Source: Saccharicrinis sp963677245
GTDB taxonomy: Bacteria > Bacteroidota > Bacteroidia > Bacteroidales > Marinilabiliaceae
Length of the DNA: 64,000 nucleotides
Direction of reading: 5' to 3'
Assembly (NCBI GenBank): GCA_963677245.1
Contig: OY781921.1
Location: forward strand, 4,030,001 to 4,094,000
Both the position numbers and the translations under genes were made by a program. Below are positions 27,501-35,477 of this stretch, in pieces. The notes beneath the pieces are model-generated. The model saw only the letters and a program-made list of their open reading frames with translations. It was not told where the DNA came from and ran no database searches. Numbering within the stretch: position 1 is the stretch's first letter; every line of letters begins with the position of its first letter.

Positions 27501-28379
27501 TTAATCCGAGAGTCTGGTGAAGATGCTGGTACCTATCAAATACAACAAGGTGCTTTAGGTTTAAATAGTAATTATGTAATTAGTTTTACGGGTAATGATT
27601 TTACCATACAACAAGCAGCTAACAGTATTGACTTTTCATGGGAAGCACCGGTTGAAAACGCAGCTATTGATTTTGATCAGAATTTAACCATAACATTAAA
27701 TGCTATTGCAACATCTGGTGAGCAAATTGATTATCAGAGCTCAGATCAAAATGTGGCATATGTTGATGATGAAACCGGTACGCTTTATATTCTTTCATAT
27801 GGAAATATAACTATTACTGCTAATGAGAGTAGCAATCAAAATTATGAATCAGCTACTCCCGTTACTTTAAACTTGTCTATTGTGCCTAAAGTAACAGCAC
27901 TTCGAAAAGGTGATAATATGCTTTTGATAGATAATTCAGATTTATTATTTGGCGATGTTCGTGATGATGAACTATCAGGAACATATCAGTGGTACAATAA
28001 CGGAACGGCTATTGCTGGAGCCACAAAACAATATTATTATAATGCTTCCGGATTAAGTGGAGAATATTATTGTATGGTTACGACAAATTCACGCGGAGAT
28101 GAATTTTCAAGTAATACAATTGCTATATCAATACAACAAGCTATCAATATTTATCCTTCACCGGCAATTGTAGGGCAGGCCTTTAATGTAGAATTGGATG
28201 GTTTTGATCAGGCAGATTTAAACAATAATTCCGTTCAGGTATATTCTATTACAGGAGAGAAGTTACAGCAGGTTTTTAATCTAAATCAAAGCAATACAAT
28301 GTCGATAAGTAAACCGGGAGTTTATATAATTAAAACGACAGGCGGGAGTAAGTTGGCTAAGCGATTAATAGTTAAGTAA
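24558..28379 (+). CDS. Large surface protein: beta-helix, four YDG repeats, MBG-like domain, T9SS tail
   Basis: 1273 residues. After a signal peptide (about 1-25) comes a right-handed beta-helix (about 26-500) with GAGTSWSDALNDLQATIDGA and many GGGVYMN/GGGIW rungs, as in choice-of-anchor or pectate-lyase-like proteins. Four YDG-type domains follow (about 588-675, 676-762, 763-850, 851-943), each with K-x-YDG/YDA, DDV, a GYxLSG-like strand and NYxL. An MBG-like domain (about 945-1020), a Big_2-like module, an Ig-like domain with YQWYNNG, and a type A T9SS tail (about 1195-1273; NIYPSPA, VYSITGEKL, GVYIIKT) complete it. It is likely cell-surface; sugar or surface binding is inference. The beta-barrel at 28406 follows 26 bases later. 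Confidence 0.9.
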   Translation: MKSKKRLQVVLFLLLTLSFQHIYATRYYVASDGAGAGTSWSDALNDLQATIDGAIAGDEIWVKSGTYLPDATDRTISFILKSGVKVYGGFQGVETNLDERILADSDGNGRMEHWEFQYPSILSGEIQDDGDESNNSHHVVLIPAAADATTLLSGFEIRGGYADVTYSSNDGPNACGAGILALAGKVEDCQIIDCKAIYDGNMSTAGAGIFALGAQINTSKIYNCIAENTSATGGNVIGGGVYMNSGSMLDSCVISSCYASCSSSDEAFGGGVYMNNSYIWDSHINNCYATGTNGDGGGIWMISSNLINSVVNNCEATRNGGAIYVQGSNVINCVIAKSKVTGTMSLGAGVYDLGSSSIHNSVLWGNYKGENLSNLRASVDGDVGNCASDQDLSGSNNILISSDNDGSEEGVLYPRFIGETSFTGVTNGLEPKETSLLNSDWNIEYTSDLIEKGNNSALNEAMQGDLNGDGDQTDRIEKFTDPLGENRLFNYNVDIGAFESVFIDLVLPSSPTVEYGSALGDIVLSGGSATDKRDASSIIGVFSFTDTEVVPPFTEESQIFQVTFTPDESVSSLYPLHYDSLTVTITAKVLTMSGLSAEGKVYDGTTTVTSFSGSAILEGVVNGDDVTLNTGAISAEFEDENAGIDKGVEFTGYQLSGANKDNYVLSLVGTTATITPKELSVTGVGADSKVYDGTSDASISGTPLLSGVIDGDDVSVDQSSTAGTFEDKNIGTGKTVTFNGFTLAGTDKDNYSLSQEVISSADITVLNVQVSGLSAEDKEYDALRDAVISGTAEVSGFISTDDIVLVETGASALFDTKHVGFDKQVVLTGYSLSGADASNYSLSQPNALTASILAKQLTVSGFFVETKEYDGTTQAIITGAPVLNDVLAGDDVNLNSASVGGVYADANAGVNKPVTVSGLSLSGADSGNYTLADLQLNGNIDPVSIAILADALSKVYNESDPELTYSITSGALVGGDTFDGALIRESGEDAGTYQIQQGALGLNSNYVISFTGNDFTIQQAANSIDFSWEAPVENAAIDFDQNLTITLNAIATSGEQIDYQSSDQNVAYVDDETGTLYILSYGNITITANESSNQNYESATPVTLNLSIVPKVTALRKGDNMLLIDNSDLLFGDVRDDELSGTYQWYNNGTAIAGATKQYYYNASGLSGEYYCMVTTNSRGDEFSSNTIAISIQQAINIYPSPAIVGQAFNVELDGFDQADLNNNSVQVYSITGEKLQQVFNLNQSNTMSISKPGVYIIKTTGGSKLAKRLIVK

Positions 28380-28405
28380 AAAGTTAAATTTTAATAGATA
28401 CCATT

Positions 28406-29242
28406 GTGAAAAAACTATATAATTTCATTTTCTTTTTTATTGGTCTGCTTTTATGTATGCCGGCAGTAGCTCAAATTAAATTACAGCCTTTTGTAGGAAT
28501 AGGGTCGCAATCATTGAACTATACTTATGAAGGGGCAAGTGTATCCGGAGCTTCGGGTGTAAATTTTGGAGCAGATGTGTTTTATTATCTGACAGAAGAT
28601 TTAGCTGTTGGTGCCGGGCTTCGACTTACGTCTTATAAATCTGATGCCACTATTGGTGACTATGAATATTTTAGTACAGGTACAGACAAAGATGGAGATG
28701 CGTACGCATTAACAAAGACTTTTGCTGATATCGAGGAATCGCATAAACTTTCAGCCATTGAAATACCTCTTTTAATTAGATATCAGAAATGGGTGAGTGG
28801 TAGTATTATCGTTTATGGTGCTACCGGGCCTGTGTTTGTGTTGCCGGGTTCATTAAAAACAACATTTAATAGTGGCGTAGTAAGCTCAGAAGGTTTTTAT
28901 GAAAAATGGAATCTTACTATTGATGATGCATCCGGATATGGATATATAACAACTAATTTACCTGATATTGAACCTGAATTAACAGCGAAAACATCATTGT
29001 CGTGGGCATTGGAAATTGGAGGTGAATATTTTATTAATAAAAGATTGAATTTGACGCTGACTGCATATTACCAGCCTGGTATGTCAAGTTTTATGGAGGC
29101 AGAGGAGCAAAATGATGTGTTTGGATATCGAGGTAGTCTGGCTGAAGCTAGTAATGCTAAGTTGAATAAGGTGGGTATAAAATTTGGAATTAATTTTGAC
29201 CTGACACCTACAGAAAGATCAAGTATTAAGAGTATTCGATAA
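28406..29242 (+). CDS. Outer-membrane beta-barrel protein (OMP_b-brl type)
   Basis: 278 residues starting at GTG (28406), the only start giving a good signal peptide (hydrophobic core IFFFIGLLLCMPAVAQ). The mature part alternates strands and turns (PFVGIGSQSLNYTYEG, LAVGAGLRLTSYKS, LSWALEIGGEYFI, LNLTLTAYYQPG) and ends KFGINFDL plus a short polar tail. No enzyme motif is seen. It follows the large T9SS protein by 26 bases with no terminator, so the two are probably co-transcribed; similar small barrels often sit beside exported proteins in Bacteroidota. Function is unknown. Confidence 0.75.
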   Translation: MKKLYNFIFFFIGLLLCMPAVAQIKLQPFVGIGSQSLNYTYEGASVSGASGVNFGADVFYYLTEDLAVGAGLRLTSYKSDATIGDYEYFSTGTDKDGDAYALTKTFADIEESHKLSAIEIPLLIRYQKWVSGSIIVYGATGPVFVLPGSLKTTFNSGVVSSEGFYEKWNLTIDDASGYGYITTNLPDIEPELTAKTSLSWALEIGGEYFINKRLNLTLTAYYQPGMSSFMEAEEQNDVFGYRGSLAEASNAKLNKVGIKFGINFDLTPTERSSIKSIR

Positions 29243-29249
29243 AAAATAT

Positions 29250-29279
29250 TTAAAGCACCAGTTAATGGTGCTTTTTTTA
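29250..29279. terminator. Terminator shared by the barrel and PhzF-family genes
   Basis: AAGCACCA and TGGTGCTT form an 8-9 bp stem (29252-29260 and 29266-29274), followed by TTTT. The T-run overlaps the stop codon of the converging minus-strand gene. Confidence 0.75.
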
Positions 29280-30062
29280 TATGTATAAATTACCTTTCAT
29301 ATACGTCTTGCATTGACCTCCAATATATACTCTTTGTCCTTTTATTTCGCAGTTTAATAAACCTCCACGAGGACTAAGTTGTGCAGCCGTAAGGGAATTC
29401 TTTTTAAATTGCTTGGCCCAGTAAGGAGTTAGCGTAGTGTGAGCAGAACCGGTAACAGGATCTTCTGGAATTCCTGATTGAGGAGCAAAGAATCGGCTAA
29501 CGAAATCAACCTTTTCACCGGGTGCAGTAATAATAACTCCTCTACAGTCCAGTTTTTTAATTATCTCCAAATTAGGGACAAAATCAGCCACTTGTCGTTC
29601 GTTACTTAAAATAAACATTAAATCAGTTTTTCCTTTAAAAACGCCCTTAACCCAATGTTTAGAATCTACCTGCATTAGTTCCGGTAATTCTGCAACAGGT
29701 TTATATTCATCCATAGGAAAATCAAGCGTTAGATAGCTGTCAGATTTACTAACCCGCAAAGTACCGCTATTGGATTGAAATGTAACTTCTTCACCTTCCA
29801 AATCTTCATGGTTAAATAAAACATGAGCAGCAGCAAGAGTCGCATGCCCACATAATTCTACTTCGGTAGTAGGCGTAAACCATCTAATTTCAAGATCTGG
29901 TCCACATGGTGTAATAAATGCTGTTTCTGCTAAATTATTTTCCATGGCTATTTTTTGCATGGTTTGTTCATCTAACCACTTATTTAATATTACAACGGCT
30001 GCAGGGTTGCCTGAAAATAGCTCTGAAGAAAAGGCGTCAACCTGATAAATATTTAGAGTCAT
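29277..30062 (-). CDS. PhzF-family isomerase-like protein
   Basis: 261 residues, the usual length. The N-terminal VDAFSSELFSGNPAAVV (8-24) and ENNLAETAFI (41-50), with the conserved catalytic-type glutamate in NLAETAF, identify the PhzF fold; WFTPTTEVELCGHATLAAAH and the C-terminal GIPEDPVTGSAH are the other family blocks. Members are diaminopimelate-epimerase-like and isomerise small acids, but most bacterial homologues outside phenazine clusters have no known substrate. No other phenazine genes are present here. It stands alone; a promoter-like element lies just upstream. Confidence 0.9.
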   Translation of the reverse strand: MTLNIYQVDAFSSELFSGNPAAVVILNKWLDEQTMQKIAMENNLAETAFITPCGPDLEIRWFTPTTEVELCGHATLAAAHVLFNHEDLEGEEVTFQSNSGTLRVSKSDSYLTLDFPMDEYKPVAELPELMQVDSKHWVKGVFKGKTDLMFILSNERQVADFVPNLEIIKKLDCRGVIITAPGEKVDFVSRFFAPQSGIPEDPVTGSAHTTLTPYWAKQFKKNSLTAAQLSPRGGLLNCEIKGQRVYIGGQCKTYMKGNLYI

Positions 30063-30408
30063 GTTTGTTCAACTTTAATGGGTTAATGTTCAAAAATAGA
30101 CAATTAAATATCAAAAACGAAACTATATCAACAGATATAAATTATACATCAAAACAGGCAACTTTTCATGTGTTATCATCGTTAAAATTGAAAGAGAATT
30201 ACTATCTTAATACAAGATTATTATTTGGGATTACTAGATTTTGAATTAGTTGCTGTATAGTTGTAATGTGCATGTTGATAGTGTTTTGTAAAAATGGAAG
30301 GAGGTTTTGTTTTAATTTATTTTTAATGCTGTTTTAGCATTTGCTTAACTTATTACTATCATTTTTGCACCGTGAAAAACAATACGGTTTTAACCAAAAC
30401 TATATATC
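30063..30408. other. Intergenic, promoters only
   Basis: A minus-strand TATTTTTG (30091-30098), with a TTCG 19 bases upstream, is a candidate PhzF-gene promoter. On the plus strand CATTTTTG (30360-30367), with TTTG at 30340-30343, may serve the small gene at 30409. No further gene or RNA is seen. Confidence 0.45.
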
Positions 30409-30600
30409 ATGTTAGAGCATCAAAAAAAAGTATTATTGGGAGTTTCTAAAAATCCTCATCTTTTTAGAAAAGAGATCGAAAAATCATTGAGTTGGTTAAG
30501 CAGTAATGAAACTGAACAACTTTACAAGTGGGTAAAAAAAGAGTTTGGACTTTATTATTCACAAATGTTAAGTGAGATTTTTTACGGAATATCTGCTTAA
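30409..30600 (+). CDS. Small conserved-looking protein
   Basis: 63 residues, soluble, predicted mostly alpha-helical: EKSLSWLSSNETEQLYKWVK followed by a second helix to YGISA. No motif of known function. It has a plausible A-rich start region (AACCAAAACTATATATCATG) and a possible promoter, and is followed by a hairpin. It sits just before the trp leader but ends over 180 bases before it and is probably separate. I do not recognise the family. Confidence 0.6.
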   Translation: MLEHQKKVLLGVSKNPHLFRKEIEKSLSWLSSNETEQLYKWVKKEFGLYYSQMLSEIFYGISA

Positions 30601-30613
30601 TTAAATTCTTGTC

Positions 30614-30672
30614 AAATCAGCAGAGAATCTAGTTTACTCTAATTTTTAAAGAATTAGGTTCTCTACTGATTT
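30614..30672 (+). terminator. Hairpin after the small gene at 30409
   Basis: AAATCAGCAGAGAA (30614-30627) pairs with TTCTCTACTGATTT (30659-30672), with an inner CTAATT/AATTAG stem. It lacks a strong T-run directly after it, so terminator function is likely but not certain. Confidence 0.5.
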
Positions 30673-30728
30673 AGTTCTAATTTTAAGAGGTTTTATTTTT
30701 GAATTTATAGATTGTAAGCAAAATAAAT

Positions 30729-30759
30729 TTTGATATTTCAAAAAATATAATAAAATTTG
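30729..30759 (+). promoter_or_regulatory. Promoter of the tryptophan operon
   Basis: TTTG (30729-30732) is followed after 19 bases by AAAATTTG (30752-30759), one mismatch from TAnnTTTG. Transcription would start near 30766, about 18 bases before the leader peptide ATG. Confidence 0.55.
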
Positions 30760-30783
30760 CGTTCGCTAATAAATTATAAGCAA

Positions 30784-30837
30784 ATGACAAAGATAATGAA
30801 CAATTCATGGTGGTGGCACTGGCTTTTTCTTAACTAA
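30784..30837 (+). CDS. trpL: Trp operon leader peptide
   Basis: Seventeen codons, MTKIMNNSWWWHWLFLN, then TAA. Four of 17 codons are TGG (Trp), three of them consecutive. It lies between the promoter and an intrinsic terminator located before trpE. This is the standard architecture of ribosome-mediated attenuation: when charged tRNA-Trp is scarce the ribosome stalls at the Trp codons and the terminator hairpin should not form. Recognition is from sequence alone, but the combination is unlikely by chance. Confidence 0.9.
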   Translation: MTKIMNNSWWWHWLFLN

Positions 30838-30840
30838 GAA

Positions 30841-30912
30841 GAGGTGAGAGCTTCGCTATTATAAAATATTTTAAAATGGCTTGCCGTAACCTCGGTAAGC
30901 CATTTTTTTTGC
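30841..30912 (+). terminator. Trp attenuator terminator
   Basis: ATGGCTTGCCG (30876-30886) pairs with CGGTAAGCCAT (30893-30903), one G-T wobble, followed by TTTTTTT. Upstream, GAGGT (30841-30845) can pair with ACCTC (30889-30893) in the terminator loop, a candidate antiterminator. TCTTA/TAAGA around the leader stop (30828-30839) could form the pause hairpin. Confidence 0.85.
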
Positions 30913-30939
30913 TAACAACTCAAATAAATTAAAAGACCA

Positions 30940-32355
30940 ATGGAGTCCATTCATATTAAAACTTCGGCTAAAAAAGTACCGGCAAACATTGCTGATGTGA
31001 TTACGCCGGTTAGCATATATTTAAAATTAAGAGATTTATATCCAAATACAATTTTGTTAGAGAGTTCTGATTATCATGGTAATAATAACTCACAGTCATT
31101 TATATGTTTTCAGCCTATAGCAGAATTTAAAGTAACCCAAGGTGAGGTAGATTTAACACTGCCTGGTGGTAAAATTGTAAAAGGAGAAACATCTGAAGAA
31201 AAAGATATTCCAGCACAATTAGATTCTTTCTTAAATGCATTTGATGTTCAATTGCCTGATAATGCTCCGCTTGTTAATTTTCTTTATGGTTATTCATCAT
31301 ATGATGCCATTCAGCATTTTGAAACTATAAAGTTTAAAAATAAAGTCCAGAAGGATTATGAAGTGCCTGAAATGAGATATAATTATTATAAATATATCCT
31401 GGTATTTAATCATTTTTCAAACCAACTACATTTAATTGAAAATTTGCCTGAGGGTGAGCAAAGTGAATTAGATGGTATTTTAGAATTGTTACACAACAGA
31501 ACTGTACCTAGCTTTTCTTTTCAACCAGATAGTGATGAGGTATCTAATGTCACAGATGATGAATTTATTGAAATGGTGAAAAAAGGGAAAGATCACTGTT
31601 ATAAAGGTGATGTTTTTCAGATTGTACTTTCTCGTCAGTTCAAGCGTAAATACTCAGGAGATGAGTTTAATGTTTACAGAGCGCTACGCAATATAAATCC
31701 TTCTCCATATCTGTTCTTTTTTGATTACGGGAGTTATAAAATATTAGGATCATCACCGGAAGCTCAGTTGGTAATAGAAAAGGGTGAAGCGACAATTAAT
31801 CCAATTGCCGGTACATTTAAAAGAACCGGAGACGATATTAAGGACAAAGAATTGGCTGAAAAGTTAAGTAATGATCCTAAAGAGAATGCGGAGCATGTGA
31901 TGTTGGTGGATTTGGCCAGAAACGATCTGAGTAGAAATTGTGAGAATGTGAAAGTTAAAACTTATAAGGAAGTTCAATATTATTCGCATGTATTGCACTT
32001 GGTATCTGATGTTAGGGGTCAATTACAAGAGGACTCAAATACATGCAGAGTGATGGCAGATACCTTTCCTGCAGGAACCTTATCCGGAGCACCAAAGTTC
32101 ATGGCGATGGAATTAATTGATAAATACGAGAATCAAAATCGGGGATATTATGGTGGTTGTATCGGAATGATTGGTTTTGATGGGTCGTTCAATCAGGCGA
32201 TTATGATTCGATCGTTTTTGTGCAAGGATAATACCTTGTACTATCAGGCTGGAGCAGGTGTTGTTTCTGAATCAGTTCCTGAAAGTGAATTAGCCGAGGT
32301 GAATAATAAATTAGGAGCGCTAAAGAAAGCGGTAGAGTTGGCTACTGAGTTTTAA
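30940..32355 (+). CDS. trpE: Anthranilate synthase component I
   Basis: 471 residues. It converts chorismate and ammonia (from TrpG) to anthranilate, the first step of tryptophan synthesis. The LLESSDYHG stretch near residues 34-42 is the LLES element of the tryptophan feedback site; chorismate-binding motifs GSSPEAQL, PIAGTFKRTGDD, LVDLARNDLSRN and FPAGTLSGAPKF are intact. It is the first structural gene of the operon, and trpG follows 18 bases later. It should be controlled by feedback inhibition and by the attenuator just upstream. Confidence 0.97.
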   Translation: MESIHIKTSAKKVPANIADVITPVSIYLKLRDLYPNTILLESSDYHGNNNSQSFICFQPIAEFKVTQGEVDLTLPGGKIVKGETSEEKDIPAQLDSFLNAFDVQLPDNAPLVNFLYGYSSYDAIQHFETIKFKNKVQKDYEVPEMRYNYYKYILVFNHFSNQLHLIENLPEGEQSELDGILELLHNRTVPSFSFQPDSDEVSNVTDDEFIEMVKKGKDHCYKGDVFQIVLSRQFKRKYSGDEFNVYRALRNINPSPYLFFFDYGSYKILGSSPEAQLVIEKGEATINPIAGTFKRTGDDIKDKELAEKLSNDPKENAEHVMLVDLARNDLSRNCENVKVKTYKEVQYYSHVLHLVSDVRGQLQEDSNTCRVMADTFPAGTLSGAPKFMAMELIDKYENQNRGYYGGCIGMIGFDGSFNQAIMIRSFLCKDNTLYYQAGAGVVSESVPESELAEVNNKLGALKKAVELATEF

Positions 32356-32373
32356 TTTTGGAGGAAGAAAAAA

Positions 32374-32949
32374 ATGAATAAAAAAATATTAGTTTTCGAT
32401 AATTACGATTCATTCACCTATAATTTGGTGCATTATATTGAAGAAATAGTTGGTTATAAGGTAGATGTAATTCGTAATGACCAGATTCCGATTGAAGAGA
32501 TAGAGAAATACGATAAAATACTACTTTCGCCAGGACCTGGTATCCCCAAAGATGCAGGTATTCTTATTCCACTTATTCAAAAATACGGTTCCACTAAAAG
32601 TATTATGGGCGTGTGCCTTGGAGAGCAGGCTATAGCTGAAGCATTTGGTGGTTCCATATCCAACTTACCTAAGGTGTATCATGGTGTTGCTACGCCTGTT
32701 GAGATAACTGTAGATAGTGAAGTTTTGTTCCGCGATATTCCTAAAACAATCAATGTTGGAAGGTATCATTCGTGGGTTGTGAATGATAATGATTTGCCGG
32801 ATTGCTTTGTAGTAACTTCCAGAGATAAGGAAGGGAAAATAATGGGAATTCATCATAAAGAATATGATGTGAGAGGTGTGCAATTCCACCCGGAGTCCAT
32901 TCTAACGGAGTATGGTAAAAAAATGATGGAGAACTGGTTGAATTCATAG
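32374..32949 (+). CDS. trpG: Anthranilate synthase component II (glutamine amidotransferase)
   Basis: 191 residues, a class I glutamine amidotransferase supplying ammonia to TrpE. The N-terminal DNYDSFTYNLVHY, the oxyanion motif SPGPGIP, nucleophile Cys in MGVCLGEQAIAEAFGG (about residue 81) and the His-Glu pair in VQFHPESI are all present. It is a separate protein, not fused to TrpD. Close spacing to trpE and trpD places it in the operon. Confidence 0.97.
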   Translation: MNKKILVFDNYDSFTYNLVHYIEEIVGYKVDVIRNDQIPIEEIEKYDKILLSPGPGIPKDAGILIPLIQKYGSTKSIMGVCLGEQAIAEAFGGSISNLPKVYHGVATPVEITVDSEVLFRDIPKTINVGRYHSWVVNDNDLPDCFVVTSRDKEGKIMGIHHKEYDVRGVQFHPESILTEYGKKMMENWLNS

Positions 32950-32992
32950 ACCAGGAACCTTAAATTCTTAAAGTTTAATTGTCTGATTTGAA

Positions 32993-33985
32993 ATGAAAGA
33001 TATTCTAAAAAAACTCTTTGAGTATAAAAAACTATCGCGCTCAGAAGCAAAAGAAATGCTGATTAATATTGCGGGCGAAAAATATAATGCTTCTCATGTT
33101 GTTGCGTTTCTGTCGGTTTATATGATGCGTCCGATAAGTGTAGAGGAATTAAGTGGTTTTAGAGATGCCTTGCTGGAACTGTGCAGAAAAATTGACCTGT
33201 CAGATTTTGATGCCATCGATATTGTAGGAACCGGTGGAGATGGAAAGAATACCTTTAATATATCAACCTTGTCGTCAATTGTAGTAGCAGGAGCCGGTTA
33301 TAAAGTAACCAAACATGGGAATTATGGCGTTTCTTCTTCTTGTGGTTCTTCTAATGTGATGGAATATTTAGGGTATCGTTTTACAAATGAGGAGGATGCT
33401 CTGAAAACCCAGGTGGATAAGGCTGGAATTTGCTTTTTACATGCCCCGTTATTTCATCCGGCGATGAAAGCAGTGGCGCCATACCGAAAAGAATTGGGTA
33501 TGAAAACCTTTTTCAATATGTTGGGGCCATTGGTTAATCCTTCTTTCCCTAAAAGTCAGTTGCTAGGTGTTTATAGTTTGGAATTGGCCAGATTATATCA
33601 GTATCTTTTTCAGGATACGGATAAAAATTACACCATTATTCACAGTTTAGATGGCTATGATGAAATTTCGCTAACAGGCGACTTTAAGGCGATTACAAAT
33701 AAAGGTGAACAATTAATTTCTCCTGAGCAATTAGGTTTTAAACGTATTCAACAAGAAGAAATATTCGGTGGAGATACAGTTCCGGAAGCAGCCAAGATAT
33801 TTACAGATATCTTGGAAGGAAATGGTACGGAAGCTCAAAATTCTGCCATCTATGCTAATGCAGGAATGGCTATTCAATGTATGGATAGTTCGAAATCAAC
33901 AGCAGAGGCTATTGAGTTGGCTAAAGATTCTCTTTTATCAGGGAAAGCCCAACAAGTATTGAAGACATTAATAGAATTACAATAG
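32993..33985 (+). CDS. trpD: Anthranilate phosphoribosyltransferase
   Basis: 330 residues. It transfers the phosphoribosyl group of PRPP to anthranilate. The PRPP-binding GTGGDGKNTFNIST (about 77-90), KHGNYGVSSSCGSSNV and the later PLFHPAMKAVAPYRKELG are diagnostic. It follows trpG by 43 bases; trpC begins 63 bases downstream with no terminator between. Confidence 0.97.
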   Translation: MKDILKKLFEYKKLSRSEAKEMLINIAGEKYNASHVVAFLSVYMMRPISVEELSGFRDALLELCRKIDLSDFDAIDIVGTGGDGKNTFNISTLSSIVVAGAGYKVTKHGNYGVSSSCGSSNVMEYLGYRFTNEEDALKTQVDKAGICFLHAPLFHPAMKAVAPYRKELGMKTFFNMLGPLVNPSFPKSQLLGVYSLELARLYQYLFQDTDKNYTIIHSLDGYDEISLTGDFKAITNKGEQLISPEQLGFKRIQQEEIFGGDTVPEAAKIFTDILEGNGTEAQNSAIYANAGMAIQCMDSSKSTAEAIELAKDSLLSGKAQQVLKTLIELQ

Positions 33986-34048
33986 TGTAAATTATTGAGA
34001 ACAGGATTATAAATCCAATTTCATAATACACGTATCATAGTCAGAGAA

Positions 34049-34840
34049 ATGAATATTTTAGATAAGATTGTTGCACAAAAGAAGATAGAGGTTCAGCAAA
34101 CTCAGGAATATAAGTCTGTTGAAAAACTAAAAACATATGACTGCTTTCAAAAGCAAGTTCCTTCATTAAAGGAATATCTTACGGATGGCAAACACAATGG
34201 AATCATTTCGGAATATAAACGAAAATCACCATCCAAGGGCATTATCAATAGCATGTCAAATGTGGATGATGTGGTTCCTTTGTATGAAAAAGCCGGTGTT
34301 AGTGGTATTTCAGTACTTACCGATTCTGAATTTTTTGGAGGAAACAAAAGCGATTTAATTGCAGCAAGAAAAATTACTACTGTACCAATCTTGCGCAAAG
34401 ATTTTATGATATCGCCATATCAGGTTTACGAAGCAAAAGCAATTGGAGCAAGTGCCATCCTGTTGATTGCAGCTATTTTATCTTATGATGAAGCTCATGA
34501 ATTATCAAAGCTAGCCAAGGATCTGGGATTGGATATATTAATGGAAGTGCATAGTATGGAAGAGTTAGAAATTGTAAATCCTTTAGTGGATGTAGTTGGT
34601 GTTAATAATCGCAACCTTAAAACCTTTGAGGTAAGTTTGCAGCAAAGTATCGATTTAGCCAAAGAGATGCCTAAGGATGTTGTAAAGATATCTGAAAGTG
34701 GAATTTATACGCCAGAAGATATTTTTCTATTAAGGGAACATGGTTTCCAGGGATTCTTAATCGGTGAAAATTTTATGCGCACACAGAATCCGGGTCTGGC
34801 TTGTATTGAATTTTCAGAATCAATAAAACAAAAGGCATGA
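34049..34840 (+). CDS. trpC: Indole-3-glycerol phosphate synthase
   Basis: 263 residues, a monofunctional TIM-barrel enzyme converting CdRP to indole-3-glycerol phosphate. Catalytic-region motifs EYKRKSPSKG (about 52-61), LTDSEFFGG, ILRKDFMI, VGVNNRNLKTFEV and SESGIYTPED are present. Its stop overlaps the start of trpF (ATGA at 34837-34840), implying translational coupling. TrpC and TrpF are separate here rather than fused as in enterics. Confidence 0.97.
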   Translation: MNILDKIVAQKKIEVQQTQEYKSVEKLKTYDCFQKQVPSLKEYLTDGKHNGIISEYKRKSPSKGIINSMSNVDDVVPLYEKAGVSGISVLTDSEFFGGNKSDLIAARKITTVPILRKDFMISPYQVYEAKAIGASAILLIAAILSYDEAHELSKLAKDLGLDILMEVHSMEELEIVNPLVDVVGVNNRNLKTFEVSLQQSIDLAKEMPKDVVKISESGIYTPEDIFLLREHGFQGFLIGENFMRTQNPGLACIEFSESIKQKA

Positions 34841-35475
34841 GTGTAAGTCCTAAAGTGAAGGTTTGTGGAATGCGTGATAGTCATAATATCGATGCCATTG
34901 CCAAATTGAAACCGGATTATATGGGCTTTATTTTTTATCCAAAGTCGCCTCGTTTTTTAGGAGATGATTACAATGCGAGTGCGCTGGGTAGAATTCCAAA
35001 GACAATTAAAAAGACCGGGGTTTTTGTAAATGCAACAGAAGATGAAATTGCAGAAACTATTGTAAAGTTTGATTTGCAGGCTGCTCAGTTGCACGGAAAC
35101 GAAAGTCCGGATTTGTGCTCTAAGGTGAAGGCCATGAATGTTGAAGTAATAAAGGCTTTTCAGGTAGGGGAGGATTTTGACTTTGATGTATTAAATCCTT
35201 ATAACGGAGTTTGTGATTACTTCCTGTTTGATACAAAAACAAAGCATTATGGAGGTAGCGGACATAAATTTGATTGGAAGATTCTGGATAAATACGATAA
35301 TGATATTCCTGTGTTTTTAAGTGGTGGAATATCAATTGATGATGTGGAGGATGTAAAAAAACTGCAGCATTTGAATATATATGCCGTGGATATTAATAGT
35401 AAATTTGAAGTTGAACCAGCTCTGAAAAATGTAGAAATGGTTTCTGAATTTATGACAAAACTGAAAAATAATTAG
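34837..35475 (+). CDS. trpF: Phosphoribosylanthranilate isomerase
   Basis: 212 residues, a TIM barrel performing the Amadori rearrangement of PRA to CdRP. KVCGMRDSHNID (8-19) with the catalytic-type cysteine, MGFIFYPKSPRFL, and a catalytic Asp region FDTKTKHYGGSGHKFDW are conserved. It overlaps trpC by four bases and is followed by trpB after two bases. Confidence 0.96.
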   Translation: MSVSPKVKVCGMRDSHNIDAIAKLKPDYMGFIFYPKSPRFLGDDYNASALGRIPKTIKKTGVFVNATEDEIAETIVKFDLQAAQLHGNESPDLCSKVKAMNVEVIKAFQVGEDFDFDVLNPYNGVCDYFLFDTKTKHYGGSGHKFDWKILDKYDNDIPVFLSGGISIDDVEDVKKLQHLNIYAVDINSKFEVEPALKNVEMVSEFMTKLKNN

Positions 35476-35477
35476 CA

